In this document: in pieces, positions 1 to 7,715 of the stretch
Numbering within the stretch: position 1 is the first letter of the stretch
How the letters are laid out: each line of letters starts with the position of its first letter
Assembly (NCBI GenBank): GCA_009773335.1
Contig: WRPF01000002.1
Coordinates: 72,000-135,999 of the forward strand
Length of the DNA: 64,000 nucleotides
From: Caulobacteraceae bacterium
GTDB taxonomy: Bacteria; Pseudomonadota; Alphaproteobacteria; Caulobacterales; Aquidulcibacteraceae
Direction: 5' to 3'
Notes under the pieces: model-generated
The model's database searches: none
What the model saw: the letters and a program-made list of their open reading frames with translations, nothing else
Told to the model about the DNA's origin: nothing
Translations under genes and position numbers: made by a program

Positions 1-588
1 GGAGGGACGCAGGTCTGCGACCATGGATGGCTCCTCGGCCGCTGCGACCAGCGCCGACGGGCGCGCCGTGATCGCTTCGGGCATGGCGGAGGAGTGATGG
101 CTCTTGATCAGCCACTTGCCGCCGACCTTTTCGTAGAGAAAGCTGTAGCGCGCGACGACGAACGTGGGCTGGCCTTCCTTGATGACATCGAACGTGTAGA
201 CGCCCGAGTTCACCGCCGTGTTGGCGTCGAGCACGTCGATGTGCTGCTCGTTGATCACGCCGCGCGGGTGCAGGGCGAGGAAGTGCTCGAAGTAGTCGGC
301 GATTTCCACGCGGTTCGAGCGCACGGCGTTGGATACCGTCGGCAACAGAACGCCGTCCTCGGCATAGAGCAGCGCCATGTCGTGCGGACCGCCGGTGCGC
401 AGCACGTCGTTCCAGTCGTCAAAGAGGGAAGCGATCTCTTTCTTCGTCGGCGGCGTGGCGATCGCCGTTACGACGACTGCGCGGTTCTCCTGCGCCTCGC
501 CATGCGTCTTGGGGGGCTCGCCGCTGCAGGCCGAGAGGCCGCAGACCAGGACGAGAGCTGCGGCCGAAGCGGCGGACCGGAACAGCAT
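1..588 (-). CDS. SgcJ/EcaC-like (NTF2 fold, DUF4440-type) lipoprotein, 3' end outside window
   Basis: The reading frame is open from an ATG at 588 down to base 1 (196 codons), so the C-terminus lies outside the window. The first 21 residues form a lipoprotein signal peptide with a lipobox (LSAC, Cys21). The mature part has the pattern of the small NTF2-fold association domain: FDDWNDVLRTGGP, LYAEDGVLLPT, YFEHFLALHP and GKWLIKSHHS. Such domains usually bind small ligands or act as accessory modules. No enzymatic function is established, and the oxidoreductase name in databases is by similarity only. It is divergent from the helicase at 678 with an 89-bp shared upstream region. The family call is fairly safe; the role is unknown. 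Confidence 0.8.
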   Translation of the reverse strand, partial: MLFRSAASAAALVLVCGLSACSGEPPKTHGEAQENRAVVVTAIATPPTKKEIASLFDDWNDVLRTGGPHDMALLYAEDGVLLPTVSNAVRSNRVEIADYFEHFLALHPRGVINEQHIDVLDANTAVNSGVYTFDVIKEGQPTFVVARYSFLYEKVGGKWLIKSHHSSAMPEAITARPSALVAAAEEPSMVADLRPS

Positions 589-677
589 GGGAAGGCCTTC
601 AAGCTGGAAAGCCCCGCGTTGTGCGGGGCGTGAGGGGGAACCATAGCGCGCGCGCCTCACGATCCGGTTAAGATCGC

Positions 678-3191
678 ATGACGATCATGGTTTCGAATTC
701 GCTAACATCCGATGCGCTCCTGCCGGAGCCGTTCGCTGGCTGGTTCACCGCGCGCGGATGGGCCCCGCGCCCGCACCAGCTCGCGCTGCTCGAACGCGCG
801 CAGGCGGGGCGGTCGTCTCTGCTCATCGCGCCGACGGGGGCAGGCAAGACGCTCGCGGGCTTCCTGCCGAGCCTGATCGATCTGGCGAAGCACTCCGGCG
901 ACCTGAAGCGTCCGCATCGCCTGCACACGCTCTACGTCTCGCCGCTCAAGGCCCTGGCTGTGGACGTCCTGCGCAACCTGCAGACCCCGGCACAGGAAAT
1001 GGGGCTGAGCCTGCGTATCGAATCCCGCACGGGCGACACGCCGCCCGCGCGCCGCCAGCGCCAGCGCGCGCATCCGCCGGACATTCTGCTGACCACGCCC
1101 GAACAGCTCTGCCTGCTCATTGCCTCCGAACATGCGCACGCGTTCTTCGAGGACCTGCAGGCGATCGTCGTCGACGAGATCCATGCGCTCGCGCCCACGA
1201 AGCGCGGCGATCTGCTTGCGCTGGCGATGGCGCGGATCGAACGCTGGGCGCCAGGATACCGGCGCACGGGGCTCTCCGCGACGGTCGCCGATCCGCAGGC
1301 GCTGGCGCGCTGGCTTTCGCCGCACACGGAGATCGTCGCGGGGCCCGTCGGCGCGCGGCCCGTTATCGACGTGCTCGATACCGACGCGCGCATCCCGTGG
1401 TCCGGGCACAGCGGACGCCACGCGATTGACGACGTGTACGCGGCGATCAAGGGCGCGCGCACCGCGCTCGTGTTCGTGAACACACGCGCGCAGGCGGAAC
1501 TCGCCTTTCAGGAACTGTGGCGGGTGAACGCGGAAAATCTGCCGATTGCGCTGCATCACGGCTCGCTCGATGTGGAGCAGCGCCGCAAGGTCGAGGCGGC
1601 GATGACGAAAGGGCAGCTGCGCGCGGTGGTGTGCACCTCGACGCTCGATCTCGGCATCGACTGGGGTGATGTGGATCTCGTGATCCAGATGGGCGCGCCG
1701 AAGGGATGCTCGCGGCTCGTGCAGCGGATCGGGCGCGCCAATCACCGGCTCGACGAGCCATCCCAGGCGCTTCTGGTGCCGACCAATCGCTTTGAAGTCC
1801 TCGAATGCCGCGCGGCGAAGGATGCCGTGAGCGAGGGCGCGCTCGATGGCGACGTCGTGCGTGTCGGCGGTCTCGACTGTCTTGCACAGCACATCATGGG
1901 ATCGGCGTGCGGCGAGCCGTTCATCGCCGATGAGCTCTACGCGGAGGTTGCTGCAACGTCGCCCTATGCAGATCTCCCGCGCGCGCAGTTCGACCGCGTT
2001 CTCGACTTCGTGGCGACCGGCGGCTACGCGCTGCGCGTCTACGACCGCTACCGGCGCATCATCGAGGATCCGAAGACGAAACGCTGGCGCGCGCGCACGA
2101 CGCGAGACGCCCAGCAGCACCGCATGAATGTCGGCGCCATCGTCGAGGCGACGATGCTGACCGTGAAATGGCTTGCGGGGCAGGCTGTGGTGAACCGGCG
2201 CATCGCGCGCGGCGAGAAGGCTAATGCCATGCGCGGCGGACGCGCACTCGGCCAGATCGAGGAATACTTCATCGAGGGCCTGACGCCGGGCGATACGTTC
2301 CTGTTTGCAGGGCAGATCCTGCGTTTCGTCGCGCTGATCGAGACCGACGTGCTCGTCACCCGCGCGACCGGCGAAGACACGCCGAAGATTCCGAGCTACA
2401 ATGGCGGTAAGTTTCCCTTGTCGACATTCCTCGCCGATCGCGTGCGTCGCATCGTCGGCGATCCGAAGGCGTGGTCGAAGTTGCCACTGCAGGTGCGCGA
2501 ATGGATGTGCCTGCAGAAGTTGCGCTCGATCATCCCCACGCCAGATCAGCTTCTGGTCGAGACATTCCCGCGCGCGGGAAAGCACTATCTCGTCTGCTAT
2601 CCGTTCGACGGCCGCCTCGCACACCAGACGCTGGGCATGCTGCTGACGCGCCGCCTCGAAAGGCTCGGCAAGCATCCTCTCGGTTTCGTCGCCAGCGAAT
2701 ACGCGATGAGCGTGTGGGCGCTGGAACCGATGGGCGATCTCGATCTCGGCGCGCTGTTCGCCGAAGACATGCTGGGCGACGATCTCGATGCCTGGCTCGC
2801 CGAGAGCGCGCTGATGAAGCGCACCTTCCGCACCTGCGCGGTGATCGCCGGCATGATCGAACGCAAATCGCCCGGCGCGGAGAAGACCGGCCGGCAGGTC
2901 ACGTTCTCCGCCGATCTCATCTACGACGTTTTGCGCAGCCACGAGCCCGATCACGTCCTGCTGCAGGCTGCGCTCGCCGACGCCAGCACCGGTCTTCTCG
3001 ACGTGGCCCGTCTTGGGGCGCTTCTGCGGCGGGTGAAGAACCGGATCGTCCACAAGGACCTCGACCACATCAGTCCGTTCGCCGTGCCGGTGATGCTCGA
3101 GATCGGCAAGGAACCCGTCTACGGCGCGGCGCAGGATGCGATCCTCGCGGACGCGGAAGCCGATCTGGTCGCCGACGCAATGCGGCATTAG
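678..3191 (+). CDS. Ligase-associated DNA damage response DEXH-box helicase (Lhr-like)
   Basis: This 837-residue superfamily 2 helicase has Walker A APTGAGKT at residues 51-58 and a DEIH Walker B box at 166-169. A second RecA domain with QRIGRAN follows, then the long C-terminal Lhr-type region (winged-helix and DEAD/H-associated domain). Length and C-terminal organisation match the helicase of the bacterial ligase-associated repair set (ATP-dependent DNA ligase, exonuclease, helicase, PdeM), which is thought to act on damaged DNA. The pdeM gene lies downstream at 5296, separated by one unrelated gene. The ligase and exonuclease are not in this window. Start chosen at ATG 678; ATG 687 is an alternative. 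Confidence 0.93.
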   Translation: MTIMVSNSLTSDALLPEPFAGWFTARGWAPRPHQLALLERAQAGRSSLLIAPTGAGKTLAGFLPSLIDLAKHSGDLKRPHRLHTLYVSPLKALAVDVLRNLQTPAQEMGLSLRIESRTGDTPPARRQRQRAHPPDILLTTPEQLCLLIASEHAHAFFEDLQAIVVDEIHALAPTKRGDLLALAMARIERWAPGYRRTGLSATVADPQALARWLSPHTEIVAGPVGARPVIDVLDTDARIPWSGHSGRHAIDDVYAAIKGARTALVFVNTRAQAELAFQELWRVNAENLPIALHHGSLDVEQRRKVEAAMTKGQLRAVVCTSTLDLGIDWGDVDLVIQMGAPKGCSRLVQRIGRANHRLDEPSQALLVPTNRFEVLECRAAKDAVSEGALDGDVVRVGGLDCLAQHIMGSACGEPFIADELYAEVAATSPYADLPRAQFDRVLDFVATGGYALRVYDRYRRIIEDPKTKRWRARTTRDAQQHRMNVGAIVEATMLTVKWLAGQAVVNRRIARGEKANAMRGGRALGQIEEYFIEGLTPGDTFLFAGQILRFVALIETDVLVTRATGEDTPKIPSYNGGKFPLSTFLADRVRRIVGDPKAWSKLPLQVREWMCLQKLRSIIPTPDQLLVETFPRAGKHYLVCYPFDGRLAHQTLGMLLTRRLERLGKHPLGFVASEYAMSVWALEPMGDLDLGALFAEDMLGDDLDAWLAESALMKRTFRTCAVIAGMIERKSPGAEKTGRQVTFSADLIYDVLRSHEPDHVLLQAALADASTGLLDVARLGALLRRVKNRIVHKDLDHISPFAVPVMLEIGKEPVYGAAQDAILADAEADLVADAMRH

Positions 3192-3221
3192 GGTGGTCAA
3201 AACATTCCGGGGAGGAAGACC

Positions 3222-5156
3222 ATGAGAACCATACTGATGGCGGGCGCGGGCGTGGCGCTGCTGGCGACTGGCGCTTCAGCGCAGACCGCGACGCCGTTCA
3301 CCCGTGATGCAAATGCCGCCGTTTCGGCGACGCTGCCGCTGGAAGACCGCGAGGATGAGGGCTTCGCCACGCGCGGTTTCATCGCCACTTGGCCGGATGC
3401 GCAGATCAGGACAGCAGACGGCCGCGTTGCGTGGGATTTCACCTCTTACGCCAGCATCACGGGCGCCGCGCCCGACACCGTGAATCCAAGCCTGTGGCGT
3501 CACGCGCAACTTCTCACGAAGCATGGCCTCTTCAAGGTCTCGGACCGCATCTACCAGGTGCGCGGCTTCGACGTGTCGAGCATGACGATCATCGTCGGCG
3601 ACACGGGGCTCATCCTCATTGATCCGCTGACAACCGCGGAAGTGGCGAAGGCCGCGCTCACGCTCGCGCGCACGGCCGTCGGCGACAAACCTGTGCGGGC
3701 GGTCATCTACACGCACAGTCATGCCGATCACTTCGGCGGCGTGCGCGGCGTGGTGGAGCAGGCGGACGTGGACGCCGGCCGCGTGCAGATCATCGCGCCG
3801 GAAGGTTTCCTCGAACACGCGGTGGGCGAGAACATCATCGCCGGCGCTGCGATGGCGCGCCGCGCGACGTATCAGTTCGGGGCAGGCCTGCCGGGCGGTC
3901 CCACCGGCTCGATGTCCTCGGGCATCGGCCCGGGCGTATCGACAGGAACGGTCACGCTCATCGCCCCGACGCGCACCATCTCCCGCACCGGCGAGGGCAT
4001 GACCATCGACGGCGTGCAGATTGAATTCCAGGTGACGCCGGGCACGGAAGCGCCCGCGGAGATGAACTTCTACTTCCCGCAGTTCCGCGCGCTCTGCCTC
4101 GCGGAAAACGCCAATGTGACGATGCACAATGTGCTGACGCCGCGCGGCGCGCTGGTGCGGGACGCAAAGGCATGGGCGGATTACCTCACGGAATCACAGC
4201 GTCGCTACGGCGATCGCTCGGACGTGATGTTCACCAGCCACGGCTGGCCGCGCTGGGGGGCGGCGCGCGTCAGCGATTTCATCGGCTCACACCGCGACGC
4301 CTACAAGTATCTGCATGACCAGAGCGTGCGGCTGATGAACCAGGGTTACAACGGCGCCGAGATCGCCGAGCGCATCGCGCTGCCGCCGTCGCTGTCGCGG
4401 CGCTGGTTCAATCGCGGCTACTACGGCACGATGAGTCACAATTCCAAGGCCGTCTATCAGCGCTACATGGGCTGGTACGACGGCAATCCCGCGCATCTGC
4501 AGCCGCTGCCGCAGGAAGAGGCCTCGCGCCGTTACGTAGCGGCGATGGGCGGCGCGCGTCGCGTGATCGCGGAGGCCCGCAAGAGCATCGCGAAAGGCGA
4601 GTATCGCTGGGCGGCGGAACTGCTTGATCGCGTGGTGTTCGCCGATCCGTCGAACGCGCAGGCCAAGGCGTTGCTCGCAGAGACCGAAACCCAGCTCGGC
4701 TACCAGGCCGAGAGCGCGATCTGGCGCAACATGTATCTCACTGCGGCGCGTGAACTGCGCGAAGGCGTGACGGCGCGCGGCGCACAGGTCACGAGCCCCG
4801 ACTTCATCCGCAACACGCCGACCTCGATGGTGCTCGACTTGCTCGCCGTGCGGCTCGATCCCGCGAAGGCGGGCGAGGGGCGCGTGACGATTGCGCTCGT
4901 GTTCCCCGAGCGCGGCGAACGCCATCTTGTGAGCGTCGCCAACGGCGTGCTCGTGCACGAGGCCGGGGTCGCCGATGCGGCGCAGGCGACGGTGACCATG
5001 CCCCGGGCGCTGTTCCTGCAGACGCTGCTGGCGCCGCAGGCGGGCGGGCTCGCCGGCAACCCGGCGGTCCGCATCGAGGGCGATACGGCCGCGCTGGGCC
5101 GGTTCATGGGCTTCTTCGATGCGCCGGACCCGAACTTTGCGATCATCACGCCGTGA
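3222..5156 (+). CDS. Secreted alkyl sulfatase-like metallo-beta-lactamase-fold hydrolase
   Basis: This 644-residue protein begins with a signal peptide cleaved after about residue 20 (GASA/QT), so it acts in the periplasm. The metal site is clear: THSHADH at residues 164-170, with a further acidic/His region near AENAN and FTSHGWPRWG. The order is the SdsA1/type-III alkylsulfatase plan: MBL domain, alkylsulfatase dimerisation domain rich in helices, and a C-terminal SCP2-like lipid-binding domain. Family members hydrolyse primary alkyl sulfates such as SDS. The RBS GGGGAGG precedes the ATG. It starts 30 nt after the helicase and sits between two genes of a DNA-repair set, a placement with no obvious functional link. 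Confidence 0.9.
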   Translation: MRTILMAGAGVALLATGASAQTATPFTRDANAAVSATLPLEDREDEGFATRGFIATWPDAQIRTADGRVAWDFTSYASITGAAPDTVNPSLWRHAQLLTKHGLFKVSDRIYQVRGFDVSSMTIIVGDTGLILIDPLTTAEVAKAALTLARTAVGDKPVRAVIYTHSHADHFGGVRGVVEQADVDAGRVQIIAPEGFLEHAVGENIIAGAAMARRATYQFGAGLPGGPTGSMSSGIGPGVSTGTVTLIAPTRTISRTGEGMTIDGVQIEFQVTPGTEAPAEMNFYFPQFRALCLAENANVTMHNVLTPRGALVRDAKAWADYLTESQRRYGDRSDVMFTSHGWPRWGAARVSDFIGSHRDAYKYLHDQSVRLMNQGYNGAEIAERIALPPSLSRRWFNRGYYGTMSHNSKAVYQRYMGWYDGNPAHLQPLPQEEASRRYVAAMGGARRVIAEARKSIAKGEYRWAAELLDRVVFADPSNAQAKALLAETETQLGYQAESAIWRNMYLTAARELREGVTARGAQVTSPDFIRNTPTSMVLDLLAVRLDPAKAGEGRVTIALVFPERGERHLVSVANGVLVHEAGVADAAQATVTMPRALFLQTLLAPQAGGLAGNPAVRIEGDTAALGRFMGFFDAPDPNFAIITP

Positions 5157-5295
5157 CGGCGCCGATCCTGATGGCGGACTCACCGGTTCGCCGCTAAGCG
5201 TCGCGGAAATGACGACGCTAACCGGCCAACGACGCGCGCCCGCGCCGCGCACGCGGCGCCCCGCAAGGGCTGCCTTCCGCACGGAGGGCGCGGGC

Positions 5296-5973
5296 ATGCG
5301 GTTTGATCTCGCGGGTGTCGAAGCCGAGGCGACAGCCGAAGGCGCGCTCTGGCTCGCGGCGCGGCGCACGCTCGTCGTCTCCGACCTGCACCTCGAGAAA
5401 GGCTCGAGCTTCGCCGCGCGCGGACAGTTCCTGCCGCCCTACGACACGCGCGCGACGTTGCAGCGTCTGGCGTTGCTGGCGGGGCGCCTCGCGCCGACGA
5501 CGGTGGTGTCCCTCGGCGACAGTTTCCACGATCGCCACGGCGCAGGCCGCATGGGCGACGATGACGCAGCGGCGCTCCGATCTCTGACTGATTCTGCCGA
5601 CTGGATATGGATCGAGGGCAACCACGATCCCGAGGCGCCCACAAGGCTCGGCGGACGCGCGCTCGATTCACTGGAACTCGACGGGCTCGTGCTGCGCCAC
5701 GAGCCGCGCGAGGGATCGTCGCCCGGTGAAATCGCCGGCCACCTGCACCCGTGCGCGAAGGTCGCCTCGCGCGGCCGCACCGTGCGCGCGCGCTGCTTTG
5801 CGACGGACGGCGTGCGGCTGGTGATGCCCGCGTTCGGCGCTTACGCGGGCGGCCTGAATGTCCGCGATACAGCGTTCGACACCGTTTTTCCCGAAGGATG
5901 CGCTGCTCTCATGCTTGGTCGCACGCGGGTGTTCGCCGCCCCGGTCGCGCGCCAGATTCCCGACGGCGCCTAA
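5296..5973 (+). CDS. pdeM: Ligase-associated DNA damage response endonuclease PdeM (calcineurin-like phosphoesterase)
   Basis: The 225-residue product has the complete metallophosphoesterase motif set: DLH (residues 30-32), GDSFHD (74-79), GNHD (108-111), His135 and GHLHP (148-152). PdeM proteins are the phosphoesterase/endonuclease partner of the ligase-associated DEXH helicase found at 678. The ATG at 5296 is preceded by GGAGG at the right distance (about 5283-5287), and the protein then has the family length. A longer frame upstream would add a proline/arginine-rich extension lacking family features. The last 4 nt overlap the convergent gene that ends at 5970. Confidence 0.92.
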   Translation: MRFDLAGVEAEATAEGALWLAARRTLVVSDLHLEKGSSFAARGQFLPPYDTRATLQRLALLAGRLAPTTVVSLGDSFHDRHGAGRMGDDDAAALRSLTDSADWIWIEGNHDPEAPTRLGGRALDSLELDGLVLRHEPREGSSPGEIAGHLHPCAKVASRGRTVRARCFATDGVRLVMPAFGAYAGGLNVRDTAFDTVFPEGCAALMLGRTRVFAAPVARQIPDGA

Positions 5974-6731
5974 CGCCTGCGGAACGCGAAGGCTGCGGCG
6001 TATCCCGAAGCGAGCGCAAACAGCACCGCGGAAAATCCGTACAGCAGCGGCCAGGTTTGCGCCGCCGTGTAGATTGTCTTCTCGATGCCGATGCGCGTGA
6101 TCACCACCTCGCCGGGCTTGCGCTGCACGAGCCGGCCGTTGCGGAAGAGAAACACGTCCACTTTGTACGCACCAACGGGCGCGTTGGCTGGAATGATGAA
6201 CGGCGCCTTGAACGCGCCGTCGTCCTCAAGGCTCAGTCCGCGCGGACTTTCACGGTAGAGACCTGCTGCTTTTTTCAACCGCACAAGCGCGCGGCGGTAT
6301 GCGGCCGGATCGCTGTCAGGCGGCGTGCCGCCCTCGAGGCGCGCAAGCGCGCCCGGATCGAGGCCGAGATTGGCGATGGTGCTGGCGCTGAGAAACGTGC
6401 CGATGGGGCGCGTGCTGGCGAGCGCGAAGAAGGACGGCGCTTCGCTGAAACGGACCGGATCGGAGTTGATCCAGAGGCCGAGTATGCGGCGCTTGCGGCG
6501 CAGGATCTCGCGCTCGCCGGGCCCGCGCAGCACCACGACCACGTCGCTGCGCGCAGGCCCGCGCTGCCAGTGCACGCCGAACACGGTGAGCTGGGCGCCG
6601 CGATAGTCGGAGGTCACCGCGACTTCTTCTTCCGTGATGCCTGTCGAGAGGCCGGTCGGGCGTTGCGCGTGTGCGACGCCTGCACCGAGAACGCAGAGCA
6701 TCATGGCAAGCAGGAGCGCGCGCAGCGTCAT
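5970..6731 (-). CDS. TIGR02186 family membrane-anchored protein
   Basis: This 253-residue protein has an N-terminal signal peptide (cleavage near VAHA/QR), a long extracytoplasmic domain, and one C-terminal membrane helix (about residues 227-248) ending in FRRR. Composition and the TGLSTGITEEEVAVTSDYRG start match the alphaproteobacterial transmembrane family TIGR02186, almost always found next to a TauE/SafE permease. Here it starts at the same base where the TauE gene stops, so the two are translationally coupled. A role in assembling or assisting the exporter is inferred from this constant linkage; its biochemistry is unknown. Confidence 0.88.
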   Translation of the reverse strand: MTLRALLLAMMLCVLGAGVAHAQRPTGLSTGITEEEVAVTSDYRGAQLTVFGVHWQRGPARSDVVVVLRGPGEREILRRKRRILGLWINSDPVRFSEAPSFFALASTRPIGTFLSASTIANLGLDPGALARLEGGTPPDSDPAAYRRALVRLKKAAGLYRESPRGLSLEDDGAFKAPFIIPANAPVGAYKVDVFLFRNGRLVQRKPGEVVITRIGIEKTIYTAAQTWPLLYGFSAVLFALASGYAAAFAFRRR

Positions 6732-7639
6732 CAGCGGGTCAGCACGAAGAGTTCAGCGGGGTGCGCCACGAGATCCCACAGCAGGCGCAGGGCGGTGGCG
6801 CAGACAAGTCCGCCGAGAATGATCCGCAGCTCCTCCGCCTTGAGCCGGGCGCCGAACCGCGCGCCGAACTGCGCGCCGATCACGCCGCCCAGAATGAGCA
6901 GCGCCGCCAGCACGAGATCCACCGTGTGCGTCTGCGCAGACTGCAGCACGGTGACCAGCGATGTGATGATGATGATGCTGAAGAGAGAGGTTCCGACCAC
7001 GACATTCGTCGGCATGCGCAGCAGATAGATCATCGCCGGCACCGCGATGAAGCCGCCACCCACACCCATGATCGCGGCGAGCACGCCCGTCAGCAGTCCG
7101 ATGCCGAGCGGCGGCAGCACGGAGATGTAGAGGCCGGACTGCGGAAAGCGCACGCGCAGCGGCAAACGGTGCGCCCAGCCGCGCTTGCGACGTCGTCGTG
7201 CGGGGGGGCCGCCGCGCGCGCGCCGACGGAGCGCCCACACGCTCTCCCACAGCATTAGCGCGCCGATTACGCCGAGGAAGAAGACGTAGAAGATGGTGAT
7301 CAGCAAATCGAGCTGGCCCAGCGCCTTCATCGTGGCGAAGACCCAGACGCCGAAAGTCGATCCGACAACGCCGCCGATGCTCAGGAGCAGGCCCATGCGG
7401 ATGTCGAGCCCACGTCGCCGCGCGTGCGCAATGACGCCCGAGAACGAGGACGCGGTGATCTGGCTCGCCTGTGTCGCCACGGCGACAGACGGCGGTATGC
7501 CCATGAAGATCAGCGCCGGCGTCATGATGAAGCCGCCGCCCACGCCCACCATGCCGGACAGGAAGCCGATGCCGCCGCTGATCAATATGATCAGCAACGC
7601 GTTCACCGACATTTCGGCGATCGGCAGATACAGCGACAT
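6731..7639 (-). CDS. Sulfite/organosulfonate exporter TauE/SafE family permease
   Basis: A 302-residue polytopic membrane protein with the two DUF81 repeats, each carrying a glycine-rich motif: GMVGVGGGFIMTPAL near residue 29 and AAIMGVGGGFIAVPA in the second half. A basic cytoplasmic loop (ARRRRKRG) joins the halves. Family members export sulfite or C2 sulfonates, or take part in sulfur-anion traffic; the exact substrate cannot be read from sequence. The downstream TIGR02186 gene is coupled to it. The gene is in the same orientation as the PodJ-like gene but is unlikely to share its function. Confidence 0.92.
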   Translation of the reverse strand: MSLYLPIAEMSVNALLIILISGGIGFLSGMVGVGGGFIMTPALIFMGIPPSVAVATQASQITASSFSGVIAHARRRGLDIRMGLLLSIGGVVGSTFGVWVFATMKALGQLDLLITIFYVFFLGVIGALMLWESVWALRRRARGGPPARRRRKRGWAHRLPLRVRFPQSGLYISVLPPLGIGLLTGVLAAIMGVGGGFIAVPAMIYLLRMPTNVVVGTSLFSIIIITSLVTVLQSAQTHTVDLVLAALLILGGVIGAQFGARFGARLKAEELRIILGGLVCATALRLLWDLVAHPAELFVLTR

Positions 7640-7687
7640 GCGCGCCTTGTACGGATGAGCGCCCCAGCGCCTTGGCCACCCTTATTT

Positions 7688-7706
7688 CAGTCCCTTGCGG
7701 GGACTG
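7688..7706. terminator. Intergenic hairpin between the PodJ-like and TauE genes
   Basis: A perfect 7-bp stem with a 5-nt loop (CAGTCCC-TTGCG-GGGACTG) lies just past the stop codon of the PodJ-like gene. No U tract follows on the minus-strand transcript, so intrinsic termination is uncertain; it may instead be an mRNA 3' stabiliser. Confidence 0.3.
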
Positions 7707-7715
7707 CAATGACGA

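Noticed and set aside
94-633. A 179-codon plus-strand frame at the left edge
   Set aside because: The minus strand carries a lipoprotein with signal peptide and NTF2-like pattern open to base 1; the plus frame is its shadow.
702-3200. An 832-codon minus-strand frame opposite the repair helicase
   Set aside because: Antisense shadow; all helicase motifs lie on the plus strand and the minus translation shows no family features.
5119-5295. N-terminal extension of PdeM by 59 residues
   Set aside because: Pro/Arg-rich, overlaps the previous gene, and GGAGG before ATG 5296 marks the true start.
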